DNA of 64,000 nt. Source: Hyphomicrobiales bacterium. Lineage in GTDB: Bacteria; Pseudomonadota; Alphaproteobacteria; Rhizobiales; Beijerinckiaceae. The stretch is from positions 1 to 64,000 of the forward strand of contig JAIXTM010000018.1 of the NCBI GenBank assembly GCA_027483945.1. The letters are read 5' to 3'. Position 1 is the stretch's first letter. Each line of letters opens with the position of its first letter. Positions 8,383-18,555 of the stretch are shown here, one piece after another. A program made the translations under genes and the position numbers. The notes under the pieces were generated by a model, which was given only the letters and a program-made list of their open reading frames with translations, was not told the DNA's origin and ran no database searches.

Positions 8383-9771
8383 TCAGCGGCCGTCAGGCGT
8401 CTTCAGGCCCCAAGGCTTGTCGCGCACCTGGTTGTAATGAACCTTCGGGTCGTATCCCGCCGTGCGCAGGCCGAGCGTGCCCGCCGAGAGGCGGCCGACC
8501 GATTGCAGCACCTGATAGGACGCGATGATCCGATCGCGCTGGGCGGTGATCAGCGCAACGCGCGCATCCAGGAGCTCCTGCTGCGCGTTGAGGACGTCCA
8601 GCGTCGTACGCTGGCCGACCTTGGCCTCTTCGCGCACGCCCGACAGGGCCGTCTCGGCGGCCTGGACCTGCGCCTGTGCGGCGGTGATCTGGGCGCGGGT
8701 CGCCTCGAGCTGGCCCCAGGCGGCGATGGCGTTGGCGCGCACCGTGTCGCGGGCGACGTCCACCTCGAGCCGGCGCTGGCCCAGCGTCTCCTTGGCCTGG
8801 CGGACGCGGGCATAGACCTCGCCGCCTTCATAGATCGGGATCGACAGGGTGCCGACCACCGATGCGCTGGTGAGACGGTCGTTGGAGGTCTGGTTGTCGT
8901 AGCGCTGGCTGACGCGGCCGGAGAGCGACAGGCTCGGATAGAGTTCGCCCTGGATCACCGCGACGTTGAACTCCGCGAAGTCGACATTGTGCAGCGCCGA
9001 CGTGACCGAGGGGTGGATCGCGAGCGCCTGGGCGACCGCCGCTTCGAGCGAGCGCGGCAGCAGCCGGTCGACTGGGCGGCCGGGAGCGAGCTGGCGCGGC
9101 TCGACGCCGACCGACTGGCGATAGCGCGCGATGCTGGCCTTGAGCGTCGCCTGGGCGGCGATGGCCTGGGAACGGGCGCCTTCCAGACGCGCCTGGGCCT
9201 GGGCCGTGTCGGTGCGGGTGACTTCGCCGACATTGAACCGGTCCGTGGTCTGGCGAAGCTGTTCGTCCAGGACCTCGACGTTGTTGTTGCGCAGGTTGAG
9301 GACGGCGGTGTCGCGCAGCACGTCCATGTACGCCTGAGCGGCGGTGAACAGGATCGTCTGTTCGGTCCCGCGCAGCGATTCGCGGGCGGCCAGAACGCCC
9401 GATTCCGCGGAGCGGACGCGGTTCTGGGTGCGGAAGCCGTTGAAGAGGTTCTGGTCGACCTGGAGTCCGGCGCCGCGCGGCAGCGTGGTCTGGTCCGTGG
9501 TCAGGCCGTTCCGGTCCACCTGCGAATAGGCGATGCCGGCATCGGCGGAGGCGGAGATGCGCGGGCGGTAGCCGGAGATGGCCTGCGGGACGTTCTCGTC
9601 CGTGGCGCGGACGCCGGCACGGCTGGCGTTCAGGCTCGGATGGGCGGCGTAGGCCCGGGCGAGCGCCCCCTCGAGCGTCTCGGCTGCGGCGGGCGTCGCC
9701 GCCAGAAGCGAACCGGCCAGCGACAACGCCAGGCCGGCGCTGCGATGTCCCTTGGAAGAAGCCACTGACAC
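8383..9771 (-). CDS. tolC: TolC-family outer-membrane efflux/secretion channel
   Basis: The 462-residue precursor begins with a signal peptide ending near TPAAA-ETLEGAL. The mature protein shows the two repeated TolC halves with long amphipathic helices (for example LEGARSQAIAAQATLKASIARYR and the Gln/Ala-rich LEATRAQITAAQAQVQAAE). TolC trimers span the outer membrane and periplasm and serve RND pumps and type I secretion. The apparent start is GTG. It sits between the PIMT homologue and popZ; the 149-base gap to popZ suggests popZ has its own promoter. Confidence 0.94.
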   Translation of the reverse strand: MSVASSKGHRSAGLALSLAGSLLAATPAAAETLEGALARAYAAHPSLNASRAGVRATDENVPQAISGYRPRISASADAGIAYSQVDRNGLTTDQTTLPRGAGLQVDQNLFNGFRTQNRVRSAESGVLAARESLRGTEQTILFTAAQAYMDVLRDTAVLNLRNNNVEVLDEQLRQTTDRFNVGEVTRTDTAQAQARLEGARSQAIAAQATLKASIARYRQSVGVEPRQLAPGRPVDRLLPRSLEAAVAQALAIHPSVTSALHNVDFAEFNVAVIQGELYPSLSLSGRVSQRYDNQTSNDRLTSASVVGTLSIPIYEGGEVYARVRQAKETLGQRRLEVDVARDTVRANAIAAWGQLEATRAQITAAQAQVQAAETALSGVREEAKVGQRTTLDVLNAQQELLDARVALITAQRDRIIASYQVLQSVGRLSAGTLGLRTAGYDPKVHYNQVRDKPWGLKTPDGR

Positions 9772-9948
9772 CTGCCTGTCCGTCAGGCGGCTGCTGTGGC
9801 CGCCCGTATCGGAATCATTGTGAAGACCTGCTTCGGAAGCCGGAGGATAGTCATCCCGAACCGAGCCGGAAAGGTCGCGCCGGACTTATCCGGACGTTCC
9901 CTCCGCAGTGCCGCAAAAATGCGACACTGGATCGTCAAGTGCCTGAGA

Positions 9949-10608
9949 TCAGAAGGAGAAAGCCGGTTCCGGAGCAAGTCCCGGCAGGACGGCGGCGGCG
10001 GCGTCGAACAGGACGCGCCGGCCGGATCCGGCCTTCCCGAGCGTCAGGAGAACGGCCTTGCCGGCCCCGTCCGCCATGTCGATCCCGACAAGCCTGCCGC
10101 CTTCCTTGAGCTGCCCCAGCAGCACGTCGGGCGTGCCGATGAAGCCGGCCTCGACCAGGATCGCGTCATAGGGCCCCTCGCCCGGCGCGCCGGCGGAGGC
10201 GGAGCCGTCCTTGACGGTGACGCCCGCGGCGCCGACCGCTCCGAGCGCCGCGATCGCGGCCTTCGCGCCCGCCTCGCCCGGCACTGCCACGACGGTCGCG
10301 CCGAGGGCGGACAGGATCGCGGCGGCATAGGCCGCGCCGGGGCCGATCGCCAGCACGTGATCGCCTTCGGCGACCTGGAGCCCCTGAATCATCCGCGCGG
10401 TGACCATGGGCGTCAGCATCGTGCCGGCCGGCACTTTCAGCTCGCGGTCGATATAGGCCAGCGGGTGCTGGCTTTCGGGCAGGAAGGCTTCCCGCGGCAC
10501 CTCGTCCATGGCGCCGAGCACGGCACGGTCCGTCACGTCGAAGGTCCGCAGCTGGCAGTCCACCATCTGGCGGCGGCGGCTGGCGAAGGTCTGGGCAGTG
10601 TCGGTCAT
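9949..10608 (-). CDS. Protein-L-isoaspartate O-methyltransferase homologue with degenerate SAM site
   Basis: The first 75 residues match the PIMT family closely (RRQMVDCQLRTFDVTDRAVL, VPREAFLPES, YIDRELKVPAGTMLTPMVTARMIQGLQ). Active PIMTs repair isoaspartyl residues using S-adenosylmethionine. Here the SAM-binding motif I reads HVLAIGPGAAYAAAIL in place of the usual VLE/D-x-GxGxGY form, and the acidic residue after motif II is absent (VVAVPGEAG). I infer weakened or lost methyltransferase activity, possibly with a retained structural or regulatory role. Its position upstream of tolC is conserved in related genomes. A canonical pcm gene may lie elsewhere. Confidence 0.85.
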   Translation of the reverse strand: MTDTAQTFASRRRQMVDCQLRTFDVTDRAVLGAMDEVPREAFLPESQHPLAYIDRELKVPAGTMLTPMVTARMIQGLQVAEGDHVLAIGPGAAYAAAILSALGATVVAVPGEAGAKAAIAALGAVGAAGVTVKDGSASAGAPGEGPYDAILVEAGFIGTPDVLLGQLKEGGRLVGIDMADGAGKAVLLTLGKAGSGRRVLFDAAAAVLPGLAPEPAFSF

Positions 10609-10697
10609 GGCGGGTCCGCGGCATGGAGCGGCCGGGCCATCCGCCCGGTTCCGACGCTTTTGGAAAAAGCGGCGCGAAAAGGCAAGCGTCGTATGGC

Positions 10698-12034
<1,337 letters not shown>

Positions 12035-12038
<4 letters not shown>

Positions 12039-13906
12039 GCGCGGGGAAGGACCAGGGTGAAGACGGCACCGCCGCCGGGCGCGTTGGCGGCGAGAATCTC
12101 GCCGCCGAAGCTCTTGGCGATGTCCTGCGAGAGCGCAAGCCCGAGCCCGAGGCCGCGGCCATCGGGCTTGGTGGTGAAGAAGGGTTCGAAGAGGTGGCCG
12201 AGCGCCGCCGGCGCGATGCCCGCGCCGTGGTCCCGCACCTCGACCAGCACGGCCTCGGGCCGTCCGACATCGAGCCGGATGCCGACCTCCACATGCCGCG
12301 TGGGCGCGTTCTCGCTGGCATCAAGGGCGTTGCGAAGGAGGTTGACGAGGATCTGCTCCAGGCGCACCCGGTCAGCGCGCACGACCGGATCGGGACCCGC
12401 CTCATCCCGGACGATCGCGGCACCGATCTCGCGGGCGCGGTTCTCCACCATGATCATCGCGGCCGAGATGGCGGCCTTGACCGGGACGGGCTCGAGCGGC
12501 CCGGCATTCTTGCGGGCGAACGCCTTGAACTGACCGACGATGCGTCCCATCCGGATCGCGGTCGCGCCGATCAGCGCCAGATTGCGACGGGCACTGTCGG
12601 CGTCGCCGCGCTCCAGCAGCGCCGCGGCATTGTCGGACAGAGTCGACAGGGCGGTGAGCGGCTGGTTCAGCTCGTGGCTTATGCCGGCCGCCATCTGGCC
12701 GAGGGCCGCAAGCTTGCCAGCCTGCAGGGCCTCGTCGCGCGTCTCGGTCAGGATGCGCTCGGCGTCCCGGAGCTTGCGGTTGCGCTCGGCGAGCTGCGCG
12801 CCGGCGCGTTCGATCTCGGCTTCCAGTTCGGTCTTGAGCCGGGCGAGGCGCTCGGCGGCCCGGCGCCGGTCGGCGCGGTTGCGCGAACGGGCCGCAACCA
12901 GCGCCAGGCCGAAACCCGCCGCGACGAGCAACACGACCGCGAAGCTCGTCCAGGTGTCGGCGAAGCGCCGCGCCTCCGCCAGCGGGGTGAAGAGGACGAG
13001 CCGCCAATCCAGCCGCTCCAGCGAGCGGGCCTGGACGAGATAGGCTCCGGTCTCGCCGTGAAGCGAGAGCTCCGCCTTCACGGAACCTTCCCCCAGCCGG
13101 ATCGGGGCCGCAGCATCGAGCGGCTTGAGGTCGTCGTCACCGTACTGGCGCGCCGATTTCAGCCGCGCGACCTCCAGCGGCAGGAGCGGCGCGAGGGTTC
13201 GGTAGAGCCATGCCGCGTCGGAGGCGAGCATGATGACGCCGGACCGGTCCACCGCCGCGATGGCATCCCCGCTGCGCGTCCAGAGTTCCGCAAGCGGGGC
13301 CAGCGAGACCTTGATGACGACGACGCCCAGGCGCTTTCCGCCGTCTTCGATCGGCTCTGCGATGAAATAGCCCGGCACGCCCGTGACGGCACCGACGGCA
13401 TAGAAGCGCCCGGTGCGGCCGGCGATGGAATCGGCGAAATAGGGCCGGAAAGCGAAGTTATGGCCGACGAACGTATCCGGCTGATCCGCATTGCTGGCGG
13501 CGATCGTGTCGCCGTCCTCGTCGATCAGGAAGACATCGCTGACATCGGCATGAGTGCTGACGAAGGCCGCGGCGCGGTTTGCCCGTGCGATTGCCTCGGC
13601 ATCGGCCGGCGCCTTCAGAGCGGCAATGAAGTCACGCTCCCGCGCCAGGAGACGCGGCAGGCGGTCATGGCGGTCGGTGGCGTTCTGCAGGGCGGCGATG
13701 AGGAAGGCGAGGCGCTGCTGGCCCAGCCGAAGCGCCTCGGCCTCGCCCCGGCGCAGCAGCGTGCCGTGGACCAGGGCGATGATCCAGACGAGAAGCAGCG
13801 CGACGGCCAGCGCGGCGGCGGATGCGATGATCCGCCGCCGCGTGGAATCCAGCCGCCTGATCCTGCCCGGTCCCGTCATCCGCGCGATCCCGTTCGGGCC
13901 GCGCAT
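12035..13906 (-). CDS. dctB: Sensor histidine kinase, DctB type
   Basis: The kinase has an N-terminal membrane helix (about residues 25-45) and a periplasmic dCache-like sensor domain of about 250 residues (FLIDEDGDTIAASN, FRPYFADSIAGRTGRFYAVG). A second membrane helix (VVLLVAAGFGLALVA) and a coiled-coil linker follow. The H-box GISHELNQPLTAL has its histidine near residue 411, and the HATPase motifs are NLLRNALDASE, DHGAGI and GRGLGLGLALSQDI. I chose the ATG at 13906 because GAGGGG lies 7 bases upstream; a TTG at 13963 is also in frame. It is 73 bases downstream of the binding-protein gene on the same strand. Confidence 0.92.
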
Positions 13907-13979
13907 GGCGCGGCCCCTCGATGGATCATGCAACGCAAGCGGGGCGCGATCCACCGCCTTCAACCGGCGGTTCCGCGGA

Positions 13980-14948
13980 TCAGTCGATCGTGGCGCCGGT
14001 CGCCTTGGCGATGGGGTCCCATTTGGCGAGTTCGGCCCTCACATGGGATGCCAACTGCTCGGGCGTCGAACCGACGACCGTGGCCGAATATTCCTTCATC
14101 CGGGCTTGGACGTTGGGATCGGACAGCGCCTTGTTGGCCTCGGCGTTGAGGCGCGCCACGACCTCCTTCGGCGTCTTGGCCGGAGCGAACAGGGCGTTCC
14201 AGGTATAGGTCTCGTACTGGGCGATGCCCGCCTCATCCATGGTCGGCAGGTCCGGCATGGAGGCGGCCCGCTCCTTCGTGGTGACCGCCAGGCCGCGAAC
14301 CTTTCCTGCGGCGATGAGCTGGGACGCGGACGGCAGATTGTCGAACTGGATCTGGACCTGGCCGGCCATGAGGTCGGTCAGCGCGGGACCCGAGCCGCGA
14401 TAAGGCACATGGACCATGTCCGTGCCTGTCATCGTCTTGAACATCTCGCCCGACAGGTGGAGCGGCGTGCCAAGACCCGAGGATGCGTAGCTGTAGCGGC
14501 CGGGCGCCTTCTTCAGCTCCGCGATCAGCTCCTTCACCGACTTGGCCGGAAAATTATTGTTGACGATCAGCACGTTGGGCACAATTGCCAAGAGGGAGAC
14601 TGGCGCGAAGTCGGCGACCGCGTCGTAGGGCATCTTCCTCGACATGGCCGGGTTGAGCGCGTGAGTCGCCACTGTGCCCATGAGGATGGTGTAGCCATCG
14701 GGGCTGGCCTTCGCGACCAGGTTGGCTCCCAGATTGCCACCTGCCCCCGCGCGGTTCTCGACAATGACCTGCTGGCCGAGGCCCTCGCTCATCTTCGCGG
14801 CCACGAGCCGTGCGACGATGTCGGTGGAGCCGCCGGCGGCGAAGGGCACGATCAGCGTGACCGGGCGACTGGGGAACTTGTCCTGCGCGATCGCGGCGGA
14901 CGACAGGACCAGCGCGGCCGAGGCCAGCGCTGCGACAAGCTTGGACAT
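13980..14948 (-). CDS. Tripartite tricarboxylate transporter substrate-binding protein (TctC/Bug family)
   Basis: This 322-residue periplasmic protein has a signal peptide (MSKLVAALASAALVLSSAAIA) and the family motifs FPSRPVTLIVPFAAGGSTDIVAR, VENRAGAGGNLGA and VPYRGSGPALTDLMAGQVQ. Bug proteins bind carboxylates or amides and serve TctAB transporters, and some act as extracytoplasmic sensors for two-component systems. No tctA or tctB gene is present in the window. The gene is directly followed by dctB-dctD on the same strand, so the three genes may form one operon. GGGAG precedes the ATG, and a 7-bp stem (14965-14971 with 14977-14983) lies 17 bases upstream of it. Confidence 0.93.
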   Translation of the reverse strand: MSKLVAALASAALVLSSAAIAQDKFPSRPVTLIVPFAAGGSTDIVARLVAAKMSEGLGQQVIVENRAGAGGNLGANLVAKASPDGYTILMGTVATHALNPAMSRKMPYDAVADFAPVSLLAIVPNVLIVNNNFPAKSVKELIAELKKAPGRYSYASSGLGTPLHLSGEMFKTMTGTDMVHVPYRGSGPALTDLMAGQVQIQFDNLPSASQLIAAGKVRGLAVTTKERAASMPDLPTMDEAGIAQYETYTWNALFAPAKTPKEVVARLNAEANKALSDPNVQARMKEYSATVVGSTPEQLASHVRAELAKWDPIAKATGATID

Positions 14949-15074
14949 GGTTTTCTCCCGTAAGGCCGGGCTTGCTGCCCGGCTCGGGAAACGGTTCTGC
15001 GACTTCCATGCCAGTCGGCGGGACTGCGTGGTGCCAGCGAAATCAATGGCTTGGCCGGAGCACTAAAAGCTGAC

Positions 15075-15084
15075 GTTCCGGAAC
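15075..15084. promoter_or_regulatory. Palindrome GTTCCGGAAC upstream of the DUF892 gene
   Basis: This perfect 10-bp palindrome lies 121 bases before the ATG of the DUF892 gene, in the gap shared with the divergent tctC-type gene. The same sequence recurs at 15754-15763. No matching sigma-factor -10 element follows it on either strand, so an operator role is as likely as a -35 role. Confidence 0.4.
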
Positions 15085-15205
15085 TCCGCATACCTGTCCG
15101 GCACATTGCACAGCACTCGACAATTGTACGACACCCGACCTAGCGGCGGCAGCGCGGGCACAAGGCCGGGCCGCCGCGGTTTCCTCCAATTGCACGGAGG
15201 GATCC

Positions 15206-15715
15206 ATGACCGAATCCAACGATCACCTGATAGACTGGCTTCGCGACGCCTACGCGATGGAGCAGCAGGCCGAGACCATGCTGACCGCGATGTCGGAGCG
15301 CATCGAGCACTATCCAGACATCCGCGCACGCATCAGCGAGCATATCCGCGAGACACGGCGGCAGGCGGATATGCTGCGCGGCTGTATCGAGCGCCGCGGC
15401 GGCGACGTCTCGACGATCAAGAACATGGCTGCCCGGGCGATGGCTGCCGCTCAGGGGCTCGGTGGCATGTTCGCATCGGACGAGATCGTGAAGGGCGCCA
15501 TGGCGAGCTACACGTTCGAACACATGGAAATCGCGTCCTATCGCTGTCTCATCGCCGCTGCCGACGAGGTGGGCGACGTGGAGACCAGCCGCGTCTGCGC
15601 CGAAATCCTGCGCGAGGAACAGGCGATGGCGGAATGGGTCTTCGAGCACCTGCCCGAGGTGACGCGTGCGTTCCTGGCCCGCTCGGAAACGGCAGGCGCC
15701 GAGGCCAAGGTCTAG
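15206..15715 (+). CDS. Ferritin-like DUF892 protein (YciE/YciF family)
   Basis: This 169-residue, mostly helical protein matches the DUF892 family. DWLRDAYAMEQQAETMLTAM supplies the first helix with Glu ligands, ISEHIRETRRQADML the second, SYTFEHMEIASYRCL the third and ILREEQAMAEWVFEHLPEV the fourth. Family members are stress-induced four-helix bundles with di-iron-like sites; their precise activity is unsettled. GGAGG lies 7 bases before the ATG. It is followed on the same strand by a KGG protein, the pairing known from the E. coli yciGFE operon, which supports a general-stress role. Confidence 0.9.
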   Translation: MTESNDHLIDWLRDAYAMEQQAETMLTAMSERIEHYPDIRARISEHIRETRRQADMLRGCIERRGGDVSTIKNMAARAMAAAQGLGGMFASDEIVKGAMASYTFEHMEIASYRCLIAAADEVGDVETSRVCAEILREEQAMAEWVFEHLPEVTRAFLARSETAGAEAKV

Positions 15716-15753
15716 CCGACGGATCAGTGTGCGGTTCCGGACCCACGGCGGCG

Positions 15754-15763
15754 GTTCCGGAAC
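15754..15763. promoter_or_regulatory. Second copy of the palindrome GTTCCGGAAC, upstream of the KGG gene
   Basis: It is identical to 15075-15084 and lies 100 bases before the KGG gene start. Its right half GGAAC doubles as the -35 of the EcfG-like promoter called here. A partial copy (CGGTTCCGGA) lies 20 bases upstream at 15732-15741. Confidence 0.4.
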
Positions 15764-15783
15764 GGTACCTTGACCCTCGTGTT
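15759..15783 (+). promoter_or_regulatory. Possible EcfG (general stress sigma factor) promoter of the KGG gene
   Basis: GGAAC at 15759-15763 is followed after 17 bases by GTT at 15781-15783. The alphaproteobacterial EcfG consensus is GGAAC, a 16-17 base spacer, then C/GTT. The base before GTT is T rather than the preferred C. The site lies 80 bases upstream of a gene of known stress-induced family, which makes it credible. Confidence 0.5.
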
Positions 15784-15863
15784 GGTTCCGCAGCCGGGGC
15801 CTCCAGCATCCCGGTCAGCCAGCCAGCCGGACGACGTTCCGGCATCATTTTCAGGAGACCATA

Positions 15864-16088
15864 ATGGCCAGCAACGACAAGCGGGGCTTTGCCTCCATGG
15901 ACGAGCAGAAGCAGCGCGAGATCGCCTCCAAGGGTGGTTCCAGCGTGCCGGCCGAGAAGCGCAGTTTCTCGCAGGATCACGAACTCGCCGCAGAGGCGGG
16001 CCGCAAGGGCGGCTCCAACAGCCAGGGCGGCCGCCAGCAGCAGGCGAGCAACAGCGGCGGCCGGTCGGGGCGTCAGCAGGGCGACTGA
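15864..16088 (+). CDS. KGG-repeat stress-induced protein (YciG-like)
   Basis: This 74-residue hydrophilic protein has two KGG modules: GFASMDEQKQREIASKGG (residues 8-25) and SFSQDHELAAEAGRKGG (34-50). A Gly/Gln/Ser-rich tail follows. These are the Con-10/GsiB/YciG-type motifs of small, highly soluble general-stress proteins. The protein is almost certainly disordered and cytoplasmic. It sits 148 bases downstream of the DUF892 gene with its own likely EcfG-like promoter. AGGAGA precedes the ATG. Confidence 0.92.
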   Translation: MASNDKRGFASMDEQKQREIASKGGSSVPAEKRSFSQDHELAAEAGRKGGSNSQGGRQQQASNSGGRSGRQQGD

Positions 16089-16167
16089 TCCGTCGTCCTA
16101 ACGTCGGTTTCCCGCGTCCGGCCGCCTGCCAGCGGTCGGGCGCGGTCGTTTTGGAGGGATTGCGACA

Positions 16168-16860
16168 ATGTCGTTGGACGTCACGATCGGATCGGCCGAT
16201 TTGGGCCAGGCCTTCGTCCAGACCCAAATCGACCAGCGGCAGAACGGGTCCGTCCACCCCGCCAGCTCGGGCCGCCGCTTCACGGCGGCGCCGGGATCGG
16301 TCCTCGTGCCGGTGTCAGACGTCTATTTCTTCGTCGATGCGGTCGCGGCGCTGACGTTCCACGAAGGACGTTCCAGTTTCCATGCCGGGTTTGCCGGCCC
16401 TGGAGACGCGCTCGGACTGCACCGCCTGTTCGATGTGAAGCTGCCTTATCTCACCGCCCGGATCCTGCGCGTCGGCACGGTCATTGCCGTGCCGCTGGCG
16501 CGCCTGCACGCGATCGCCGGGGACGACCGGGGCCTGCACGGCCGCTTCATGCGCCTGGCGCTCAGCCGGAGCGGACGGTTCATCGAGGAGGCGGCGGTGG
16601 CGATGACGCTGCCCCTCGAGAAGCGCGTGGGACGTTGGATCCTTCAGTGCCAGAGGATGCTCGGCGACCCGTATCTGCCGATCACCCATCACCAGCTGGC
16701 CGACGCTCTCGGGGTGCGTCGCTCCAGCGTCACGGTCGCCCTCCATGTTCTGGAGGGAGAGAGGTTCATAAGAGCCAGACGGGCCCGGATCGAACTGCTC
16801 GACGCCGGAAGGCTTGCAGCATTCTGCGAGTCGGAGGGGCCGGGCTGCCAGAAGAGCTGA
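16168..16860 (+). CDS. Crp/Fnr-family transcriptional regulator
   Basis: The 230-residue protein has an N-terminal cyclic-nucleotide-binding-like beta-roll (about 30-130) and a dimerisation helix (GRFIEEAAVAMTLPLEKRVGRWILQCQ). The C-terminal Crp-type winged helix reads ITHHQLADALGVRRSSVTVALHVLEGE. There is no N-terminal cysteine cluster as in FNR and no clear GExxxRxAxV phosphate-binding cassette as in CRP, so the effector is unknown. GGAGG lies 9 bases before the ATG. It follows the KGG gene by 79 bases and may control this stress cluster; that is inference. Confidence 0.88.
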   Translation: MSLDVTIGSADLGQAFVQTQIDQRQNGSVHPASSGRRFTAAPGSVLVPVSDVYFFVDAVAALTFHEGRSSFHAGFAGPGDALGLHRLFDVKLPYLTARILRVGTVIAVPLARLHAIAGDDRGLHGRFMRLALSRSGRFIEEAAVAMTLPLEKRVGRWILQCQRMLGDPYLPITHHQLADALGVRRSSVTVALHVLEGERFIRARRARIELLDAGRLAAFCESEGPGCQKS

Positions 16861-16892
16861 GGCCGCGCCGGGGCTCCAGAAGGGAGCTGGCG

Positions 16893-17147
16893 ATGACGTG
16901 GGAACTGAAAGTCTTCCTCCTGTGCCGCGACGGCGCGAGGCGCGTCACCGGCCGATGGAGAAAGCCCGCGACGGATGCGGGACCGCTGCAGAACCGGGAG
17001 ACGACGGATGCCGGAGCCTGGAACGCCCTTCCGCCTTCGGGGCGTGATGGCTCAAGGCCGCCAGACGCGGACGAGCGCAGCCGCAGCGTTGGCGAGGCGG
17101 CCGCCTGCGGCGACCACGACCGCGTGCTCAAGCTGATGGGCTTCTGA
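16893..17147 (+). CDS. Small hypothetical protein downstream of the Crp/Fnr regulator
   Basis: The 84-residue frame starts at an ATG preceded by GGGAG at 7 bases and lies 32 bases after the regulator stop. It begins MTWELKVFLLCRDG, a plausible short beta-strand start. The rest is rich in Arg, Gly, Asp and Pro, and it ends in DHDRVLKLMGF. I recognise no family. The position and ribosome-binding site favour a real gene, but GC-rich sequence makes chance frames common. Confidence 0.35.
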   Translation: MTWELKVFLLCRDGARRVTGRWRKPATDAGPLQNRETTDAGAWNALPPSGRDGSRPPDADERSRSVGEAAACGDHDRVLKLMGF

Positions 17148-17188
17148 CGGGACGACGCGCCGCGAAGGGCCCGCGACGGACCCGATTT

Positions 17189-17262
17189 TGGAGGCCTCGG
17201 AGGGAATCGAACCCCCGTACAAGGATTTGCAGTCCTCTGCGTAACCACTCCGCCACGAGGCC
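17189..17262 (-). tRNA. tRNA-Cys (anticodon GCA)
   Basis: The minus strand folds into a 74-nt cloverleaf. The acceptor is GGCCTCG paired with CGAGGCC, the D arm contains GGAGTGGTTA, and the anticodon stem GAGGA/TCCTT carries loop CTGCAAA with anticodon GCA. The T arm contains GGTTCGATT. The discriminator base is U, as expected for tRNA-Cys, and the 3' CCA is encoded (17189-17191). Confidence 0.96.
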
Positions 17263-17376
17263 GCCGGGCGAACGGGGGGCTTCTTACATGAGCGCGAAGC
17301 CGAAGGGCAACAGCCGGTACGCGAATTTCGCATGAGCCGTGGGGACATGACGTGTCCCGTCGGTTATAGCGGAGCC

Positions 17377-18555
17377 ATGCGCCTGATCACGTCCACCGGC
17401 GAACTCGCCGACATTTGCACCCGCCTGGCCGCCCAGCCCTATGTCACGGTCGACACCGAGTTCATGCGGGAGACGACCTATTATCCCAAGCTCTGCCTGA
17501 TCCAACTCGCCGGCGCCGACGAGGTCGCGCTGGTCGATCCGCTCGCGGACGGCATCGACCTCTCGCCCTTCCTGGCGCTGATGGCCAACGAGGCGGTGAC
17601 GAAGGTCTTCCACGCTGCGCGGCAGGACGTCGAGATCATCTGGCTCATGGGCCGGATCATCCCGGTGCCCCTCTTCGACACGCAGGTCGCGGCGATGGTC
17701 TGCGGCTTCGGCGACCAGGTTTCCTACGAGCAGCTCGTGAACGACCTCGCCAAGGCGCGGATCGACAAGTCGTCCCGCTTCACAGACTGGTCGCGCCGGC
17801 CGCTCTCGACGGCGCAGCTCGACTACGCCCAATCGGACGTGACGCATCTGCGTGCCGTCTATGAGGCGCTGCGCGAGAAGCTGGAGGCGAGCGGCCGCGA
17901 GGCCTGGGTCGCCGAGGAGATGGCGCTGCTCACCGCGCCGGAGACCTATGAGGTCAATCCGGACGAGGCCTGGCGGCGGCTGGCGGGACGCGTTCGCCGT
18001 CCGCGCGAGATTGCAGTCCTGATCGAGCTCGCGGCGTGGCGCGAGCGCGAGGCGCGCGAGCGGGACGTGCCGCGCAGCCGCGTGATGAAGGATGACGGGC
18101 TCGTCGAGATCGCCATCGCCGCGCCGAACAGTGCCGAGGCGCTGGCGCAGCTGCGCTCGATCCCCCGCGGTTTCGAGCGCTCGCGGGCCGGGGCCGAAAT
18201 CATCGCGGCGGTCGAGCGGGCGCAGGCCCGGGATCCGGCGACGCTGCCCGTGGTGGAGCGCGACCGGCCGCGCGGCAATACCGGCGCGACCCTGGACCTG
18301 CTCAAGGTGCTGCTGAAGGCCGTCTCCGAGCGCGAGAAGGTTGCGCCCAAGATCCTCGCCACCGTCGACGACCTGGAGGCCATCGCGCTCGACGACGAAG
18401 CGAGCGTGCGGGCCCTCTCCGGCTGGCGCCGCGACCTGTTCGGGGAGCCGGCGCTGGCCCTGAAGCGCGGCGAACTCGCCTTGGCGGTGGAGCGCGGGCG
18501 CGTCGTCGTCGCGCCGCGCGGCCCCGTCAGTTCTTCACGACGATCCGGGGCTTGA
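17377..18555 (+). CDS. rnd: Ribonuclease D
   Basis: RNase D is a 3'-5' exoribonuclease that trims tRNA precursors and other RNAs. The DEDDy nuclease signature is present as [10 protein letters not shown] (Exo I), the [10 protein letters not shown] region (Exo II) and [13 protein letters not shown] (Exo III). An HRDC domain follows ([27 protein letters not shown]). I chose the ATG at 17377 (392 residues), which places the conserved [11 protein letters not shown] at the N-terminus; an upstream start at 17332 is also open. Its 3' end overlaps the convergent ppx gene by 29 bases. Confidence 0.94.
   Translation: MRLITSTGELADICTRLAAQPYVTVDTEFMRETTYYPKLCLIQLAGADEVALVDPLADGIDLSPFLALMANEAVTKVFHAARQDVEIIWLMGRIIPVPLFDTQVAAMVCGFGDQVSYEQLVNDLAKARIDKSSRFTDWSRRPLSTAQLDYAQSDVTHLRAVYEALREKLEASGREAWVAEEMALLTAPETYEVNPDEAWRRLAGRVRRPREIAVLIELAAWREREARERDVPRSRVMKDDGLVEIAIAAPNSAEALAQLRSIPRGFERSRAGAEIIAAVERAQARDPATLPVVERDRPRGNTGATLDLLKVLLKAVSEREKVAPKILATVDDLEAIALDDEASVRALSGWRRDLFGEPALALKRGELALAVERGRVVVAPRGPVSSSRRSGA

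Noticed and set aside
15020-15040. Possible sigma-54 promoter (TGGCAC at 15036-15031, minus strand) upstream of the TctC-type gene
   Set aside because: The -24 hexamer is perfect, but at the -12 position the sequence lacks the required GC, so it does not support sigma-54 control.
15080-15105. EcfG promoter upstream of the DUF892 gene
   Set aside because: GGAAC is present, but no GTT occurs 16-17 bases downstream on either strand, so I kept it only as a palindromic motif.
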